This document shows, piece by piece, positions 47,455-59,589 of a stretch of 64,000 nucleotides of DNA. The stretch is taken from positions 17,050,001 through 17,114,000 of the forward strand of contig OZ005608.1 of NCBI GenBank assembly GCA_963930655.1. Reading direction: 5' to 3'. The DNA comes from Myrica gale. Lineage: Eukaryota; Streptophyta; Magnoliopsida; Fagales; Myricaceae. Position 1 is the stretch's first letter. Each line of letters starts with the position of its first letter. The position numbers and the translations under genes were made by a program. The notes under the pieces are model-generated. The model worked only from the letters and a program-made list of their open reading frames with translations. It was not told the origin of the DNA and did not search any database.

Positions 47455-47847
47455 CTCCCTAAATATACTGTCAATAGAATGATTTCTTCAAGCTTAAAGA
47501 TTTAGGCGGAACAACTTTTTTCTAAGCATTTTTAATACGTACTTGCTTTGGATTTTAATGATTGCAGTTGTACTTTTTTCATTCTGATTTTGCAATGTAA
47601 TTTTTGTACCCAGAAAGTGAAACCAAATGTGTGGTGCGATGGAGATCACGGCCCTAGCTGAAAACGACCATAAAATTCTAAAGGCTTGGCCTCAAGGCAT
47701 TATCCAGGCAGTTTGTATAACCATTTTGCAAACTCGACAATGTTTTGATATATTCCATCCCTATACAATAGGTAGCAAAACCAGGTATGAAGCAATACCC
47801 AAAAATCTGTCTGTGCTATACCAGTTGAGTCCATTTAGGATACTTAA

Positions 47848-48396
47848 TCACACCCTCACTTTTTCTGCAGCTTCCTTGATTTGTTCAATTGTATAAATGC
47901 CAAAAAAGTCATCGTCTGAGATGGCATTGATAACTGCAAGCGCAACAGTCTCGACACTAACCGGCGGAGCCAAAAGCAGATCAGATGCTGGAAGAGAACT
48001 CAAAGGTTTGGTGAAGTTTTCAGTAGCACGCAGAATTCTCTCAACCGGTTCCCCTATCAAATCCAGGGGAATCTCGAAACCATCCACCCTCCTTTTTCCA
48101 TATATGAAGCCTGGTCTTAATACAACACCTGCAGTTAAAATTCCGGTATAACATCAAAACAAGGAGATAGTGAGAATGAGGGTTTCTCTTAAGTATTTAA
48201 GTGCACAAACAAGAAAATAATAGTCATTTTTAATCATTTTTCCAAAAGAGAGAGGCACACTATAAAGTACCTGAGTTGGGATATTTGGAAAGAACCTCCG
48301 ACTCCGCTTTCCTCTTTCCAGTGAAGTATCCAGATGAAAGTAGAAATGAAGGTAAGTTGTAATCATGAACTGAAATCAAGATAAACTTGGGAATCC
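47848..48396 (-). CDS. NAD(P)-binding Rossmann-fold protein, 3' exons only
   Basis: Two exons on the minus strand, 48396-48271 and 48132-47848, with GT-AG borders and agreeing phase, encode the C-terminal part of an atypical short-chain dehydrogenase-like protein of the plant mitochondrial/plastid group related to complex I subunit NDUFA9-like proteins. Recognisable stretches: GIPKFILISVHDYNLPSFLL, SSGYFTGKRKAE, SGVVLRPGFIYGKRRVDGFE, PLSSLPASDLLLAPPVSVE and AVINAISDDDFFGIYTIEQI, with a TGA at 47848-47850. About 137 residues are present. The N-terminal nucleotide-binding GxxGxxG exons should lie at higher coordinates, but none is found between 48400 and 50270, where transposons begin. The gene is therefore truncated, or has a very long intron. 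The existing exons show no breaks. Confidence 0.75.
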
Positions 48397-48399
48397 CTG

Positions 48400-50276
48400 C
48401 CAGGAAAATGGAGAAAACATGACGTCATATCCTTCCAAGCATGATACTATTAAATATCAAGATGCCCTTTATGCAACATCAAGAAGTATCAGAAACTAAA
48501 TTTCATTTTGGTTAAACAAATAATAGTACAACTAAATTTTATCTGTGTCAAAAATTCTATAAGACCATAATAAAAAAAGAAGAAAACAATACAAATGCCA
48601 AAACTTACAATTTGTTCCAACCATTTTTGTTCAAAAAATAGAATGAAATAAGCAACACAACTTTTGCTCTAATATCCTTCGGTTCAAATTCTAGAACATT
48701 TGTTTCCAATCTTGAAACTTGTTTTCAGACTTCTTGCGGATGGAGAAAAGCAGGATACCAATTCACCAACCTCAATAGTTTTATATGCAACCGACTCTAA
48801 TAGCCTGTTATCTCATGATGCATTAATTCTCCAACTCATTTATCTTCTCAATTGACTAAGTTTAACAATACCAACGTACATTCCCCGTACTAACTAGGAT
48901 ACCACTAACAAACATTAAAAAAAGGAATGGAGTTATGACTCCATTCATTCACGCGTGAATGAAGAGTCAAACTCCTTCATTCACGCCTGACCCTTCATTC
49001 ACGCGTGACCTGGGTCAAACTCTTTTGTCTTTTATGTCTCAAAAGCTGCATTATTTGTTTTAAAAGAATTCCGGAACCGGAAATTCCGGCATTTCCTCCA
49101 GAATTTCCGATTTCGATTCCGGTTCCGGAATTTCTTTAAAATAGGTTCTGGTACTGGAATAGGCCAGAAACGGTAGAACCGGAATTTTCGATTTTCACCG
49201 GATAAAATGCTCACCCTTAAGTCCATGGCTGTTTATCCCACAGAGCAACCTCAGAGAAGTTTCAACTCACAGTTTGTAGTGCACATGGAGCCCTTTCTCG
49301 AAACTTTCATCCATTTTCCACTTCTTTTTGGACTTTTTGTTCATTTCTTCTTCTCTTGGGTGAGAAATCATGGAGGTATCATGGGCTTAGGGTTTACCCT
49401 ATGCTGCCTTCACAGCCATGCCATTTGAGCCCTTGTCATCATTGTGCTGCTTCTGTGAGGAGAAAGTACACGATACATTGCTCAATATGATCTTTTCCGG
49501 GCTTCTCAATGAAAGAAGTTTTGGGGGAGTCCATTTATCTATGTTTGTGATGGCTATTAGCAGTCTCTACAATGGTGGATCCATCTGTTCCATAGAGGCT
49601 AATCACTTTTGCTGGCTATGCTCAATATCAATTCAAGTGTTGCATGCCACCATTGAGCCTGTAGCGGTTAGTGGTGTTTATCATGGTGAATCAGCTGTCT
49701 CCATAAAGTGGCTTGTTAAAACCAAGATGTTCAAAACCTAAAACCTTGAGCGACAGTAATTGGTTAAGCGTGAAGACCCTGGTTCAGTAGTGAAGTTCCC
49801 GACCGCTCTTCTGATGTAGGAATAAATAGGGACTCCAAACTTGGATAACTCATGAGAACCATGTTTTATTTTCCAGAATTAAGTCTTGGGTTATTGAGAT
49901 CCAGCACATTCAGCTTGGGCCCCGTCTCAGTTTTTCTGAATTGGTCAAACCAGGTAAACTCAAATCTAACCTAGATATCAAAGAGTTGCATTTGGCTTCA
50001 GCAAATTCAGGTCATCTTTTGCCTAGTTTAAATAGTTTACAGTCAATTCAGGTGCTTTTTGATTAGTTTGAATGGTTCCCTGATCAGTTCGGATGGGTTT
50101 CAGCCAGTTTAGGTTTTTTCCTGGTCAACTTAGGTCATTCTTCCAAGAGGTCAATTCCATATTGATCTGATTCTTCGAACAGATCTATTAGGTGCTCAAC
50201 CCATTGACATTTCTGTGAACCTCAATCACAAGCCCTTAAAGATGAGGGAGAGTCATTTGGGAATCCTAGCAGATAC
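48400..50276. other. No supported gene; short palindromes and low complexity
   Basis: 48944-48963 is a perfect 20-bp palindrome (TTCATTCACGCGTGAATGAA) followed by two partial copies of its arm. 49060-49200 is a 'ccggaa/ttccgg' low-complexity stretch. An open frame at 49418-49741 (107 codons) resembles nothing known. Confidence 0.45.
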
Positions 50277-50366
50277 TGTTGATTAGTTGAAAAACTTAAC
50301 TACCATACAATTATTGGATGGATATAGATGAATAAAACAGACAAGAAAGCAAAGAGAAACAAAGAG

Positions 50367-50419
<53 letters not shown>

Positions 50420-50545
50420 CTATAAGGAAAAGAGGACCCACAAACAGGGTTCCTATCCTGGCCAATATCTTCATCCATATTAGCATGTAAAATACACATT
50501 GGATCATTGCCCTCTAAACTTTCAAATTATTATATTACCCCAACA
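50277..50545 (-). mobile_element. Copia 3' LTR, minus strand, with a short internal stub
   Basis: The 269-bp LTR has ends TGTTG and CAACA. To its right, 50546-50640 is a short internal piece with a purine tract on the minus strand (gctcgagggagag), so this is the 3' LTR of a minus-strand Copia whose body is missing. It contains the AG microsatellite. Confidence 0.7.
50371..50414. repeat. (AG)n microsatellite
   Basis: About 22 uninterrupted AG units inside the minus-strand Copia LTR. Confidence 0.95.
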
Positions 50546-50644
50546 CTCTCCCTCGAGCTAAGATCTTTATATCCCAATTTACCCAGGTTGTTTAAGGTTG
50601 TGTAAAAGAAGACATTTTAAGCACCAAAAAAAAAATGATACACA

Positions 50645-53600
50645 TTCTTCTGTTCTGAATGGAGGCAGAGGTATGGTGAGGTGTCTGTTAGCTTCGTGTC
50701 AGAGTGGTGTTTGTTAGCTGTCATTCGCGATGAGATTTTACCGGTGTTTTAGAGTTGAATTTACCGGTGTTTTAGAGTTGAAGCAAAAGAATTCCAGGTC
50801 TTAGTTAGTGGGAGTGGTGTTGTTACAATATCTGAGTGGAGTTGTAAATCTTTGAGTTCTATTTCTATCGGGAGGTACGGGGTATGGCTGGCCAACTTGG
50901 CTGGCAAGCTGTTGAGTGCAGATGGAGAGAAACCTTTCGTCATGAAGTTTAATGAACTGAACCATGGGTTTTTGGCTCAAAGGTGTACCAAGGCGGGGGA
51001 AGATACGTTGTGGTGGCGGAATACGGAGATGGTCGCTGGAGAGGGGTAATCATGATCCTTGAAGGAAGGGATGGAGATGGGTGGCAGTCTATGGGTGACT
51101 GCTTCCAGGAGGTGGTTGATCACCTCGGCAAGGCTAGAACTGGAAAAATCTCTGCCGGGGGTGTGGGCAGTAGAGGGGGAGTTTCCTTCGCTGCTGTGGT
51201 GAAGAGGGGCCCTGCGCCGAAGATTTCGGACAGCTGGTTTGTGTCGATCCAGCTGCTGGCAGCAATAGGCTTCTGCACGCAAAGGTGGAGAAGAGGCATG
51301 CAGTTCAGGCGGCTGCCGCTTCGGTTCCCAAAAATATTTCATTTAATGCTGCAGGAGATAATGATTTTGTGAAGCTTTCTGCCCAAAGCACTTTAAAGAG
51401 AAGCTTCCGGACTTAAAGGCTGAATTGGAGCAACTGATTGGGTCGTTGGATAAAGTGGGATCTGAGGGACTTTCTGCTGAAGACCCACGGTGTGGAGACT
51501 GTAACTTGGAGATCCAGGATTATGGTGTGGATAAAGTGGGATCTGTAGGCCTTTCTGCTGAAAGAGGGTTTCGAGGGTTCTGTTAGCTCTTTATCCATGG
51601 CTGATGCTAAGGACTTGGATCATGATACTCATTCTAGAGACCTCAGCCGTTTCTCGACTAGCAAGGATGGTGTTAAGCCTTCACTATCAAGCAGCAAAGA
51701 TAGAGAGCTGGTGTGTGTGGAAAACGCTGACCCAATTGTGGAAATTGAACCTCTAGCAATCTATGCTAACCATTAGACATATGGTTGGCTTATCTTGAGA
51801 GGGTCATGAGGCAGATCTAAAGGCTCTTTTTGCAGCCTTGGAGAAGGAGAGGGGGGCTTTGTGCCTTAAGACACCTTGTAAGTCGGGTGGTAAACTTACA
51901 AGAGAATTGAAGGGGTTGAAATCCGCTATTAACTATGATGGGAAGACTTACGTTTCTGGAAAGAACAGAAAGGATGGGAAGGAGTCGTTAAAGATTAAAA
52001 GAAGCTCAAAATTGTGAATTGGAATGTTCGTGGGTTGAATGATAGGGTGAGGCAGAATGGTGTGGGAAATTTACTGAGGGGGTGGAAACCGGAGGTGGTG
52101 TGCCTCTAGGAGACTAAGTTGGTTGATGTGTCTAGGGCAATTATTAGGAGTTTATGGGGGGCCTCATGTCAGGTGGTGTAGCTTGGAGGTAGATGATGCG
52201 TCAGGTGGTATATTAATCTTATGGGATCCAAGGGTTGTGGATTTGGTGGATTCTAGTGTGGCTAGTTTCTCTGTGTCGGTGGTTTTTAGAAATATTGTTG
52301 ATGATGTTCAATGGATGTTCTCGGGGGTTTATGGTTCTTATAATGATCGTTGTAGGAGATTTTTATCGGAGATGGCTGGAATATTCGCTTAGTGGAACCT
52401 TCCTTGGTGATTTGGAGGTGATTTCAATGTCACCCGGTTTCCAAGCGAACGCTTTAGGATGGGAGGTTTTAGGAGTGCTATGGTGGATTTCTCAGATTTC
52501 ATTGTTGAGAATCCCTTAGTGGATATTATGATGTCAGGAGGCACTTTCACTTGGTCGAATGGCAGAGCTTCTCAGTCTTGGTCTAGATTAGACCGCTTCC
52601 TTTTTAGCTCTAATTGGGATACCTTGTTTCCTAAGGTCTATCAAAAGAGACTTCCGTGTTTGCTCTCGAATCACTTTCCTATTTTATGGGAGATTGGAAA
52701 GCGTGGTGGGGGTAAGAAAGCTTTCCGCTTTGAGAATATGTGGCTGAAGGTGGAACGGTTTTTGGTTAAGGTGGGGGAGTGGTGGAGGTCTTGCTTTTGC
52801 TGGTTCCCCTAGTGTCGAACTTAATGCTAATTTGAAGGCTTTGAAGATAGATCTTGTTAAGTGAAAAGACTTGAATCATAGGAAATCTCTGTTGGGTGAG
52901 TTATCTGTGTTGGATGAAAGGGATGAGCGTGGGAGTCTTGATGAGTAAGGCAAAAATTGAAAATTGGAGGTGTCTTCTGAGCTGAATATATTGATTGATA
53001 TGGAAGAAACTAGCTAGAGGCAGATTTCTCGAGGTTTGTGGCTTAAAGAGGAAGATAGCTGCACCCAGTTCTTCCATCGCATGGCCAATTCTAATCGTAG
53101 GACAACTCGATCGACTTGGAGGTGGATCAGGAGTTGTTGGAGGTGGATCGACTTGGTGGTGGATCGTATTTCTGAGGAGATTGTCAGCTTTTATAGCTCC
53201 TTGTTCAAAGTGCATTTCCTTGTTCAAGGAGTCTTTCTCTTGGAGACCTCTTCTGGATGATCTGGCTTTTGACTCTATCTCTGGGGTTGAGGCGGATTGG
53301 CTTGAAGGCCTTTTGATGAGGAGGAAATAGTTGGGGTGGTGAGGAGTCTTAATGGGGGACAAGGCACCAGGACTGGATGGATTTACCCTTGCTTTCTTTC
53401 AATCTTATTAGGAGGTGGTCAAAGGTGATGTTCTCTCTATGTTCAATGAGTTTGCGCGGCATGGGAAGTTTGTTAGAAGCCTTAATGCAACCTTCATTGT
53501 TCTGATTCCGAAGAAACATAGAGCGATCGAATTGAAGGATTTTTGCCCTATTAGCCTTGTGGGAGGGGTTTACAAAATCCTTCCCAAGGTGTTAGCAAAT

Positions 53601-55727
53601 AGGCTGAAAGTGGTCTTGGGCGGAATCATCTCGTCATCTTAGAATGCGTTTGGGAAAGGTAGACAAATCTTGGATTCAATTATGATTGCTAATGAGTGTA
53701 TTGACTCTAAGATGTGTTCCAATATCCCGGGCATGATCTGCAAATTGAATGTTCACAAAGCTTATGACCATGTGAATTGGAGTTTCCTTTTGTACCTCTT
53801 AAGGAGGTATGGCTTCGGGGATAAGTGGTGTTGTTGGATCGATTTCTACATCTCCACTGCTAAGTATTCAGTGATAGTGAATGGATCTCCCGAAGGCTTC
53901 TTTGGAAGTTCTTGTGGGTTGCGTCAAAGTGATCCCCATTCACCTTTGTTGTTTGTTCTTGTCATGGAAGCCTTCAGTAGATGATGAAGGAGCTGATTGG
54001 CAATGGATCTATTGAAGGGTTTGAAGTAGGAGTTGGAGGTAGAGGTGGGGTGAGAATCTCTCATTTATTATTTGCAGATGACACTCATTCTGTGCAAGGT
54101 TGACGAGAGTCAATTTTGTAATCTTTGGTGCCTTCTTTTTTGCTTTGAGGCGGTGTTGGGTTTGAAGATCAATCTCTCCAAGTTCGAAGCCATCCCTATT
54201 GATACTTTTGACAATGTGCATGATTTGGCTATTATTTTGGGTTGTCGCGTTGCTTATTTGCCTATTACCAATTTAGGTCTTCCCTTGGGGGGCAACCTGC
54301 AAATGTTCACGAATTTGGAGTGATATTATTGAGAGAACAAAAAGGAAGTTGGCGAGGTGCAAACGTTGTTATCTCTCCAAGGGTGGTAGAATCACATTGA
54401 TTTAGTCTACCCTTTCTTGCCTTCCCACATATTTTTTGTCTCCTTTCCCTATTCCTTTTGTCGTGGTTAATAGGTTAGAGAGATTTAAAGGGATTTTCTT
54501 TGGGGTAGTGATGAGAGTGGGCAGAAATTTCACCTTGTGAAATGGGATAAAGTATGTTCTCCTATTAAATCTTGTGGGTTGGGCTCGAGAAGGCTCCCTT
54601 TGTTCAATAAGGCCCTATTAGGGAAGAGGCTTTGGCGTTTTGGTTTTGAGCGTGATAGTTTGTGGAGAATCGTTATCATGGAGAAGTACAGTTGTGCTTT
54701 GGGAGGGTGGAGCACTCTTGAGTGCAATGGCTCTTATGGAGTTTGTCTTTGGAAGCACATCAGTAATGCGATGGGCTTCTTTAGCTGAGAACATCCATTT
54801 TGAGGTGGGGAGTGGCATTGGAGTCAGGTTCTGGCAAGATCGTTAGAGTGGTGAGAGAACCTTAAAGGAATATTTTCCTCTTTTGTTTTCTCTAGCTCGC
54901 AACAAGAATGTTATGGTAGTGGACTGTTTGGAGTGGGGATCCAGAAATGTTTCGTAGAATATTCAGTTTGTTAGGATGGCTAACTATTGGGCGTTGGAGG
55001 AGTTTTCGGCGCTTTTCACTTTACTCCATTCCAAGGTTCTGAAGAGTCGGGTTGAAGACAAGATAAGATGGGGTGGGATTCAAGAATGGTGTAGTCTCGG
55101 TGAAATCTTGGTATTCGCTCCTTGTTGGGGGCTATGATGTGAGTTTCCCTTGGAGACAGATTTGGAGGACGTTAGCCCTGCCTAGAGCGTCCTTTGTTTG
55201 GGAAGCTACTCACGGAAGAATTTTGACCACTGATAACTTGAGGAGGAAGGGAGTGTGTTTGTTGGACTGGTGCTACCTTTGCAAATGTGATGGGGAATCT
55301 GTAGAGCACATTTTGCTCCCATTGCTCGGTGGCTCGGGAGTTGTGGTCCCAGTGCAATCCATAATGGACCACGATTGGGTGATGCCTAAGAGGGTGGCTG
55401 ATGTTTTGCTGAGCTGGAGAAGGAATTTTAAAGACCCTCAGGCTTTAGCTATTTGGAGATTTCTGGTGATCCCTACTTTTTGTATATGGTGGAATATCTG
55501 GAAAGGGAGAAATGAGAGATGTTTTAAGGGTGTGGCTATGTCCATGGAGTGCTCGAGGGCAATTTTATGCAGCCCTTGTACTTGTGGGAGAATGCGATGC
55601 TGGGATCTCCCTTTTTTAATTTTTTTTATTTCATTAGTTTTCTAGCTTGTTTGGTCTAGGGGCTTCGATATAGTCATTTGTACTATTCTCTTTTCTTTTA
55701 ATACAATTGCCTTACGTATAAAAAAAA
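50645..55727 (+). mobile_element. Nearly full-length but degraded plant L1 LINE
   Basis: The order is that of a plant L1. An ORF1-like region (about 50720-51990) reads GRYVVVAEYGDGRWRGVIMI and SFAAVVKRG in broken frames. ORF2 begins near 52009 with the endonuclease start NWNVRGLNDR, then GGTFTWSNGRASQSWSRLDR near 52540. Reverse transcriptase follows ([27 protein letters not shown], and FADDT near 54078), then the zf-RVT region (FVWEATHGRILTTDNLRR near 55195) and a short 3' tail with poly(A) at 55720-55727, continued at 59111-59120. Many stops and frame changes make it inactive; the first in ORF2 is TAG in the context VCL*ETKL near 52108. The LINE pieces at 60446-61738 and 63152-64000 encode closely related sequence. 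Confidence 0.88.
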
Positions 55728-56783
55728 GACTTAATTATAACAGGGGCCCCTGTGGTATGCGAATGTTGCAAATAGGCCCCCGAGGTAACGATTTCAACAA
55801 TTAAGCCCTTGAGGTTGAGTTTTAAAAAAAAATAAGCCCCTCCGTCAATTTATCGTCAAATCCGTTAACACCTACAGTTGACGTGACTTTAAAATCCACT
55901 CATTAAGCGACACCTGTCCATGTCAATTTATTTTCGAACAAAACAAAAAATCGTTGCCTCAGGGACCTCCTTCTCCATTACACGATCAAATCTTTGCCTC
56001 GAGTGTAATTAAATACGCACTCTCCGAAGTCTAAAACAAGCATCTCTCTCTGTTTCTCTCTGGGAACCAAAACAAATACCTCTGCCTTTTATTTTCTCTA
56101 GCTTCCTCTGCACCCACCAAAGCAAACAGCTTTACACTTCCCCTTAAATACGCAAATGAGCAACCTTTCTATTCCCTTCTCGTCTCTCTCTCTCTCTCTG
56201 ACAGACTCGCACACGCATTCAACGATGTTTTCTAGTGATTTAATTGATGCTCTTAGGCTTTCGGTTCGCATATGTAAGAATTTACGAGAAAAAAAGAAAG
56301 AGACTTGAATTGTGTAACTTAAAACCAAAGTTGCCACTCAACCAGGCCTTTTAAAGCTGTATAGATTAGTCAAATTGGGTTTTTCATTTGTAATGACACG
56401 ATCACAAACCAACTCAAGCACAATATAGGAATGTTAGCTGTGAAGATCCAGATGAATCCTTGGACAACTACGTAGAATGTAGTCTAGTATGTGAAGAGAA
56501 GGTAACACCAATAAATCCAGAAGGTGATGATCACCCGGCTTCTGGAAGGAGCACTAGTGGGTCTGAAATGTTTGAAGAGACAAATAACCTGCACAGTCCA
56601 CAGAAGCCTATACCCTATCTCATGGATGAGTCTGTTTTCATCTCCACCAACTTCTATGAGTTCTTGTTGTCGTCCCTTCCTAATATTGTAAAAGGGTGCC
56701 AATGGGTACTGTTGTACAGGTCAGTTCTGTTGAAAAGGTAGTAGACTCTGCTCTAATAGCAACTTTGTGTTCCTTTGTCTTGA

Positions 56784-57293
56784 TTCAATATTGTGCTTTC
56801 AAATGAATGTTGGCTTTTGTGCACAATCGAGATTTTGATGATTTCAATAAATGGATCAAGTTTATAAAGTGGACATCTTCAAAGACAAAGACGACTTGAT
56901 AAAAGAGGCAAAGACTTGAAGAAAGAAGAACAAGAAGATGCAAGGAGCTCAAAGTGAAGATTCAAGACCTTAGGGTATAATCTTTGTAACTCTTTAATTC
57001 ACTTTTGACAAGGATTTGAATCACACACTTGCATATCTTTCAATATTGTGCTTTCAAATGAATGTTGGCTTTTGTGCACAATCGAGATTTTGATGATTTC
57101 AATAAATGGATCAAGTTTATAAAGTGGACATCTTCAAAGACAAAGACGACTTGATAAAAGAGCCAAAGACTTGAAGAAAGAAGAACAAGAAGATGCAAGG
57201 AGCTCAAAGTGAAGATTCAAGACCTTAGGGTATAATCTTTGTAACTCTTTAATTCACTTTTGACAAGGATTTGAATCACACACTTGCATATCT
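56784..57293. repeat. 255-bp tandem duplication spanning the 5' edge of an LTR
   Basis: Units 56784-57038 and 57039-57293 differ at about one base. Each includes about 24 bp of flanking DNA, the left target-site copy and the first 230 bp of the LTR. Junctions share 'tttcaa'. The duplication postdates the LTR insertion. Confidence 0.9.
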
Positions 57294-58342
57294 TTCAAAA
57301 CATACATAAACCGTTTTAAGTTTTGTTTGAAAGATTAAAATGTTTTTATAGGTTTCAAAACATCTCAATCAAACCTTCATATACTTATGAGAAGTATGTC
57401 TTCAAAATTAGGTGTTTAAAAGTGGTCAACAACCTTGTTTTTAAAAGAACCGGATCATGCTTAAGTTGAGGAGGTCGACCGGCTGTTCAAGCGGTCGACC
57501 GGTACTTCGACCGCCTCATGTAGCGATCGACCGGTTGGTTTTGACAAAAGAGTCGTTGAAGCTTCTGACAATATGACCATTGGGTAACGGTAACTTGAAG
57601 CGGTCGACTGGTTCATGTAGCGGTCGACCGACTCGTTTTAGCAAAAACTCCCAACGGCTATAAACGGCTAATTTTCATATGTGGCCTATAAATACACCTT
57701 CATTTCGTCTAAAATAGATAACCAAACGACCACATATCATTTGTACTACTTGAGAAATATTTTAAACCTTTCTATTCTATATTTCTCATAGCATTCACAC
57801 AAAACACACTTTCATATCCTTGTCTTTGTGTGAATAAAGAGATAGAGCCTTCATTTTCATATCTACTCTATCAAGAGAGTTTTTGTTTTTCCATCTACCT
57901 ATCCAATAGAGGTGTTTCCTTTAGTGAGGCTATTCACTAAAGAAGAAGCTTAGAGAGGGTATATCTCAAGCTTGGTTAGGTTGTGAGTGGTGAGCCCGAA
58001 AAACCACTTGGGAGGGTTTGAGTGTTGATCCCGGGAAAACACTTGTACCGTTCACTAGCACCCGGAAGCTAGTGTGTAAAAGCTATTGGAAGATAGTGGA
58101 AAACCTCAAGGCTCGGTGAAGGAGCTTGAGGAGTGGATGTAGGCGGGTTTGCCGAACCACCTAAAAAATCACGTTTGCTTTCTCTATCCCTACTCTTTAC
58201 ATTTAGCACTTACATACTTGTTATATCATTATACTTGTGCTAAATTAGTATTTACTTTCCAAACACGGTTTTTTGGGGGTTAATATCGAAAAGTTTAGAA
58301 AATCAATTCACCCCCCCTCTTGGGTTGCAACTAGGACTCACA
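56808..58342 (+). mobile_element. Solo LTR, Copia type (SIRE/Maximus-like), inside the Pack-MULE
   Basis: It starts TGTTGG and ends ACTCACA, with the 5-bp duplication ATGAA (56803-56807 and 58343-58347). Its length is 1,535 bp including an internal 255-bp duplication. Shared 3' blocks tie it to the family of the LTR at 579-2207. A TATA-like 'cctataaataca' lies near 57685. No internal region remains. Confidence 0.88.
57473..57630. repeat. Paired CGGTCGACCG-type palindromes in the LTR promoter region
   Basis: The core GGTCGACC or close variants occurs at 57473, 57493, about 57505, about 57535, 57602 and 57622. The first and last pairs are exactly 20 bp apart. They lie about 60-200 bp before the TATA box. 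The TCGA centre and paired layout recall the array at 837-1330. Confidence 0.75.
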
Positions 58343-59110
58343 ATGAAGGGCAATAAGTTGAAACATGGCATATCACTGCGTACACTTATTCATAAGAGTG
58401 CGGACCTTTCTGGCCCTTGTTTGCGGACCTTTTTCCCTTTCAATATTTGATGAATGATTTTGTTTTTTCCTTTTTTTGTGATAGGGAACAAACCAAACAT
58501 TCGTGTTCACAACCATATATGGTGAACCAAGACTATTCAGAAAGTCCGCGGTTTTGTTCAATAATAACTGAAGAACTTGTTCTGCATGCATGTTTTCTCC
58601 TGTTCCTCGCAACTCTTGAGCTATATTTCTTTATAAATTAGACGGCTAGTAGTATAATTCAGTCACATGGTAATAAGCTACTGCAAGCAATGGTGCATGT
58701 AGTTGTCGTTACATATTCTCAATGCGATTTCTCTATATATCAAGTTCCCTTTTGAAGAATGAAAAGCAAAATGGGGGCCCGGGCCACTAGGAGAAGAGAA
58801 GAAGTTGGTAAAAAAGCAAACGCGCGCATGGAGAAAGAACCCCAACTACAGAGAAACTGGAGAAGAAGGCCCTGAGGCAACGACCTCGCAAATGATTTTT
58901 TGTTTTTGTTTGAAAATAAATTGATGTGGACAGGTGTCGCTTAATGAGTGGATTTTAAAGTCACGCCTACTAACGGATTTGACGACAAATTGACGGAGGG
59001 GCTTTTTTTATTTAAAACTCAACCTCAGGGGCTTAATTGTTGAAATTGTTACCTCGGGGGCCTATTTGCAACCTTCACATACCACAGGGGTCCCTAGTGC
59101 AATTAAGCCT

Positions 59111-59589
59111 AAAAAAAAAACTGTCGTGCTAGACATGATAATGAGCAACATTGATCACTGTCGTATTATTACAACAAAGTTCTAGGATCTTTAGACTCAT
59201 TGGCAAGGTCATATGACAATACAGTCAACCATATATCATATACTCTCTCCTTCTCGGCTTTAAAATTCTTTCTAAGCTTGATCTGGAACCAATATTGTTT
59301 TCTACTTTGCAAGATTATCTGCTTATAATTGTGCCGAATTACTTCCAACCAATCTCCAGGTGTGACACCCCGAGTCCCACATGAAGTGGGAAATGAGAAC
59401 TAATGAGAAAGGGAATGAGATAAAGGTCAAGTCCCACATTAGTTCCTTACTGGGTGAAACTGAGACTTATATACGTTCTAAAGGGGGTCAAAAGCAACCT
59501 TGACTGATACACTGTAGAATGGGTAAAAAAGCTCCTTCCACATCAGACCCTTGGAATAACTTTAGAAGACCAGCTACATTTCCAATTGT
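59111..59589. other. Flank of Pack-MULE with a short LTR-like piece
   Basis: After the poly(A), 59375-59530 starts TGTGACACCCCGAGTCCCAC and contains a 'gagacttatata' stretch like small plant LTRs, but no matching end or target duplication is visible. The rest is unassigned. Confidence 0.4.

Larger units (their letters stand above)
56438..58541 (+). pseudogene. Captured TLD-domain gene fragment
   Basis: The parent gene would encode a TLDc protein, related to the oxidation-resistance (OXR1) family. Three pieces are visible. 56438-56719 encodes a linker plus the TLD start (DESVFISTNFYEFLLSSLPN, IVKGCQWVLLY) and ends at a GT donor. 58356-58420 encodes HGISLRTLIHKSADLSGPCL. 58485-58541 after an AG acceptor encodes GTNQTFVFTTIYGEPRLFR. 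The expected glycine-rich core between the second and third pieces, and the end of the domain, are missing, so it cannot make a complete domain. A solo LTR separates pieces one and two. A CT-rich leader with ATG at 56225 may be the captured gene's start, but I cannot link it with confidence. Confidence 0.8.
55728..59110. mobile_element. Pack-MULE (Mutator-like) carrying TLD-gene pieces
   Basis: Long terminal inverted repeats of about 250 bp (55728-55977 and 58857-59110) match closely in inverse orientation, for example 'gttgcaaataggcccccgag' and 'actttaaaatccactcatta'. The flanks are runs of A (8 at left, 10 at right), which fits an 8-9 bp Mutator-type target duplication inside the LINE poly(A) tail. 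No transposase is present. The interior carries TLD-domain exons, a CT-rich leader-like stretch and a later solo LTR (56808-58342). Without that LTR the element is about 1.85 kb. Confidence 0.85.

Noticed and set aside
49418-49741. 107-codon + strand open frame
   Set aside because: No recognisable motif, no splice context and no homologue recalled; kept only as a note in the intergenic entry.
50977-51342. 121-codon minus-strand open frame
   Set aside because: It is the antisense shadow of the LINE ORF1-like region.
55728-59110. An intact host TLD gene between two chance inverted repeats
   Set aside because: The domain core is missing and the repeats sit inside a LINE poly(A) tail with duplicated A runs, as expected for transposition.
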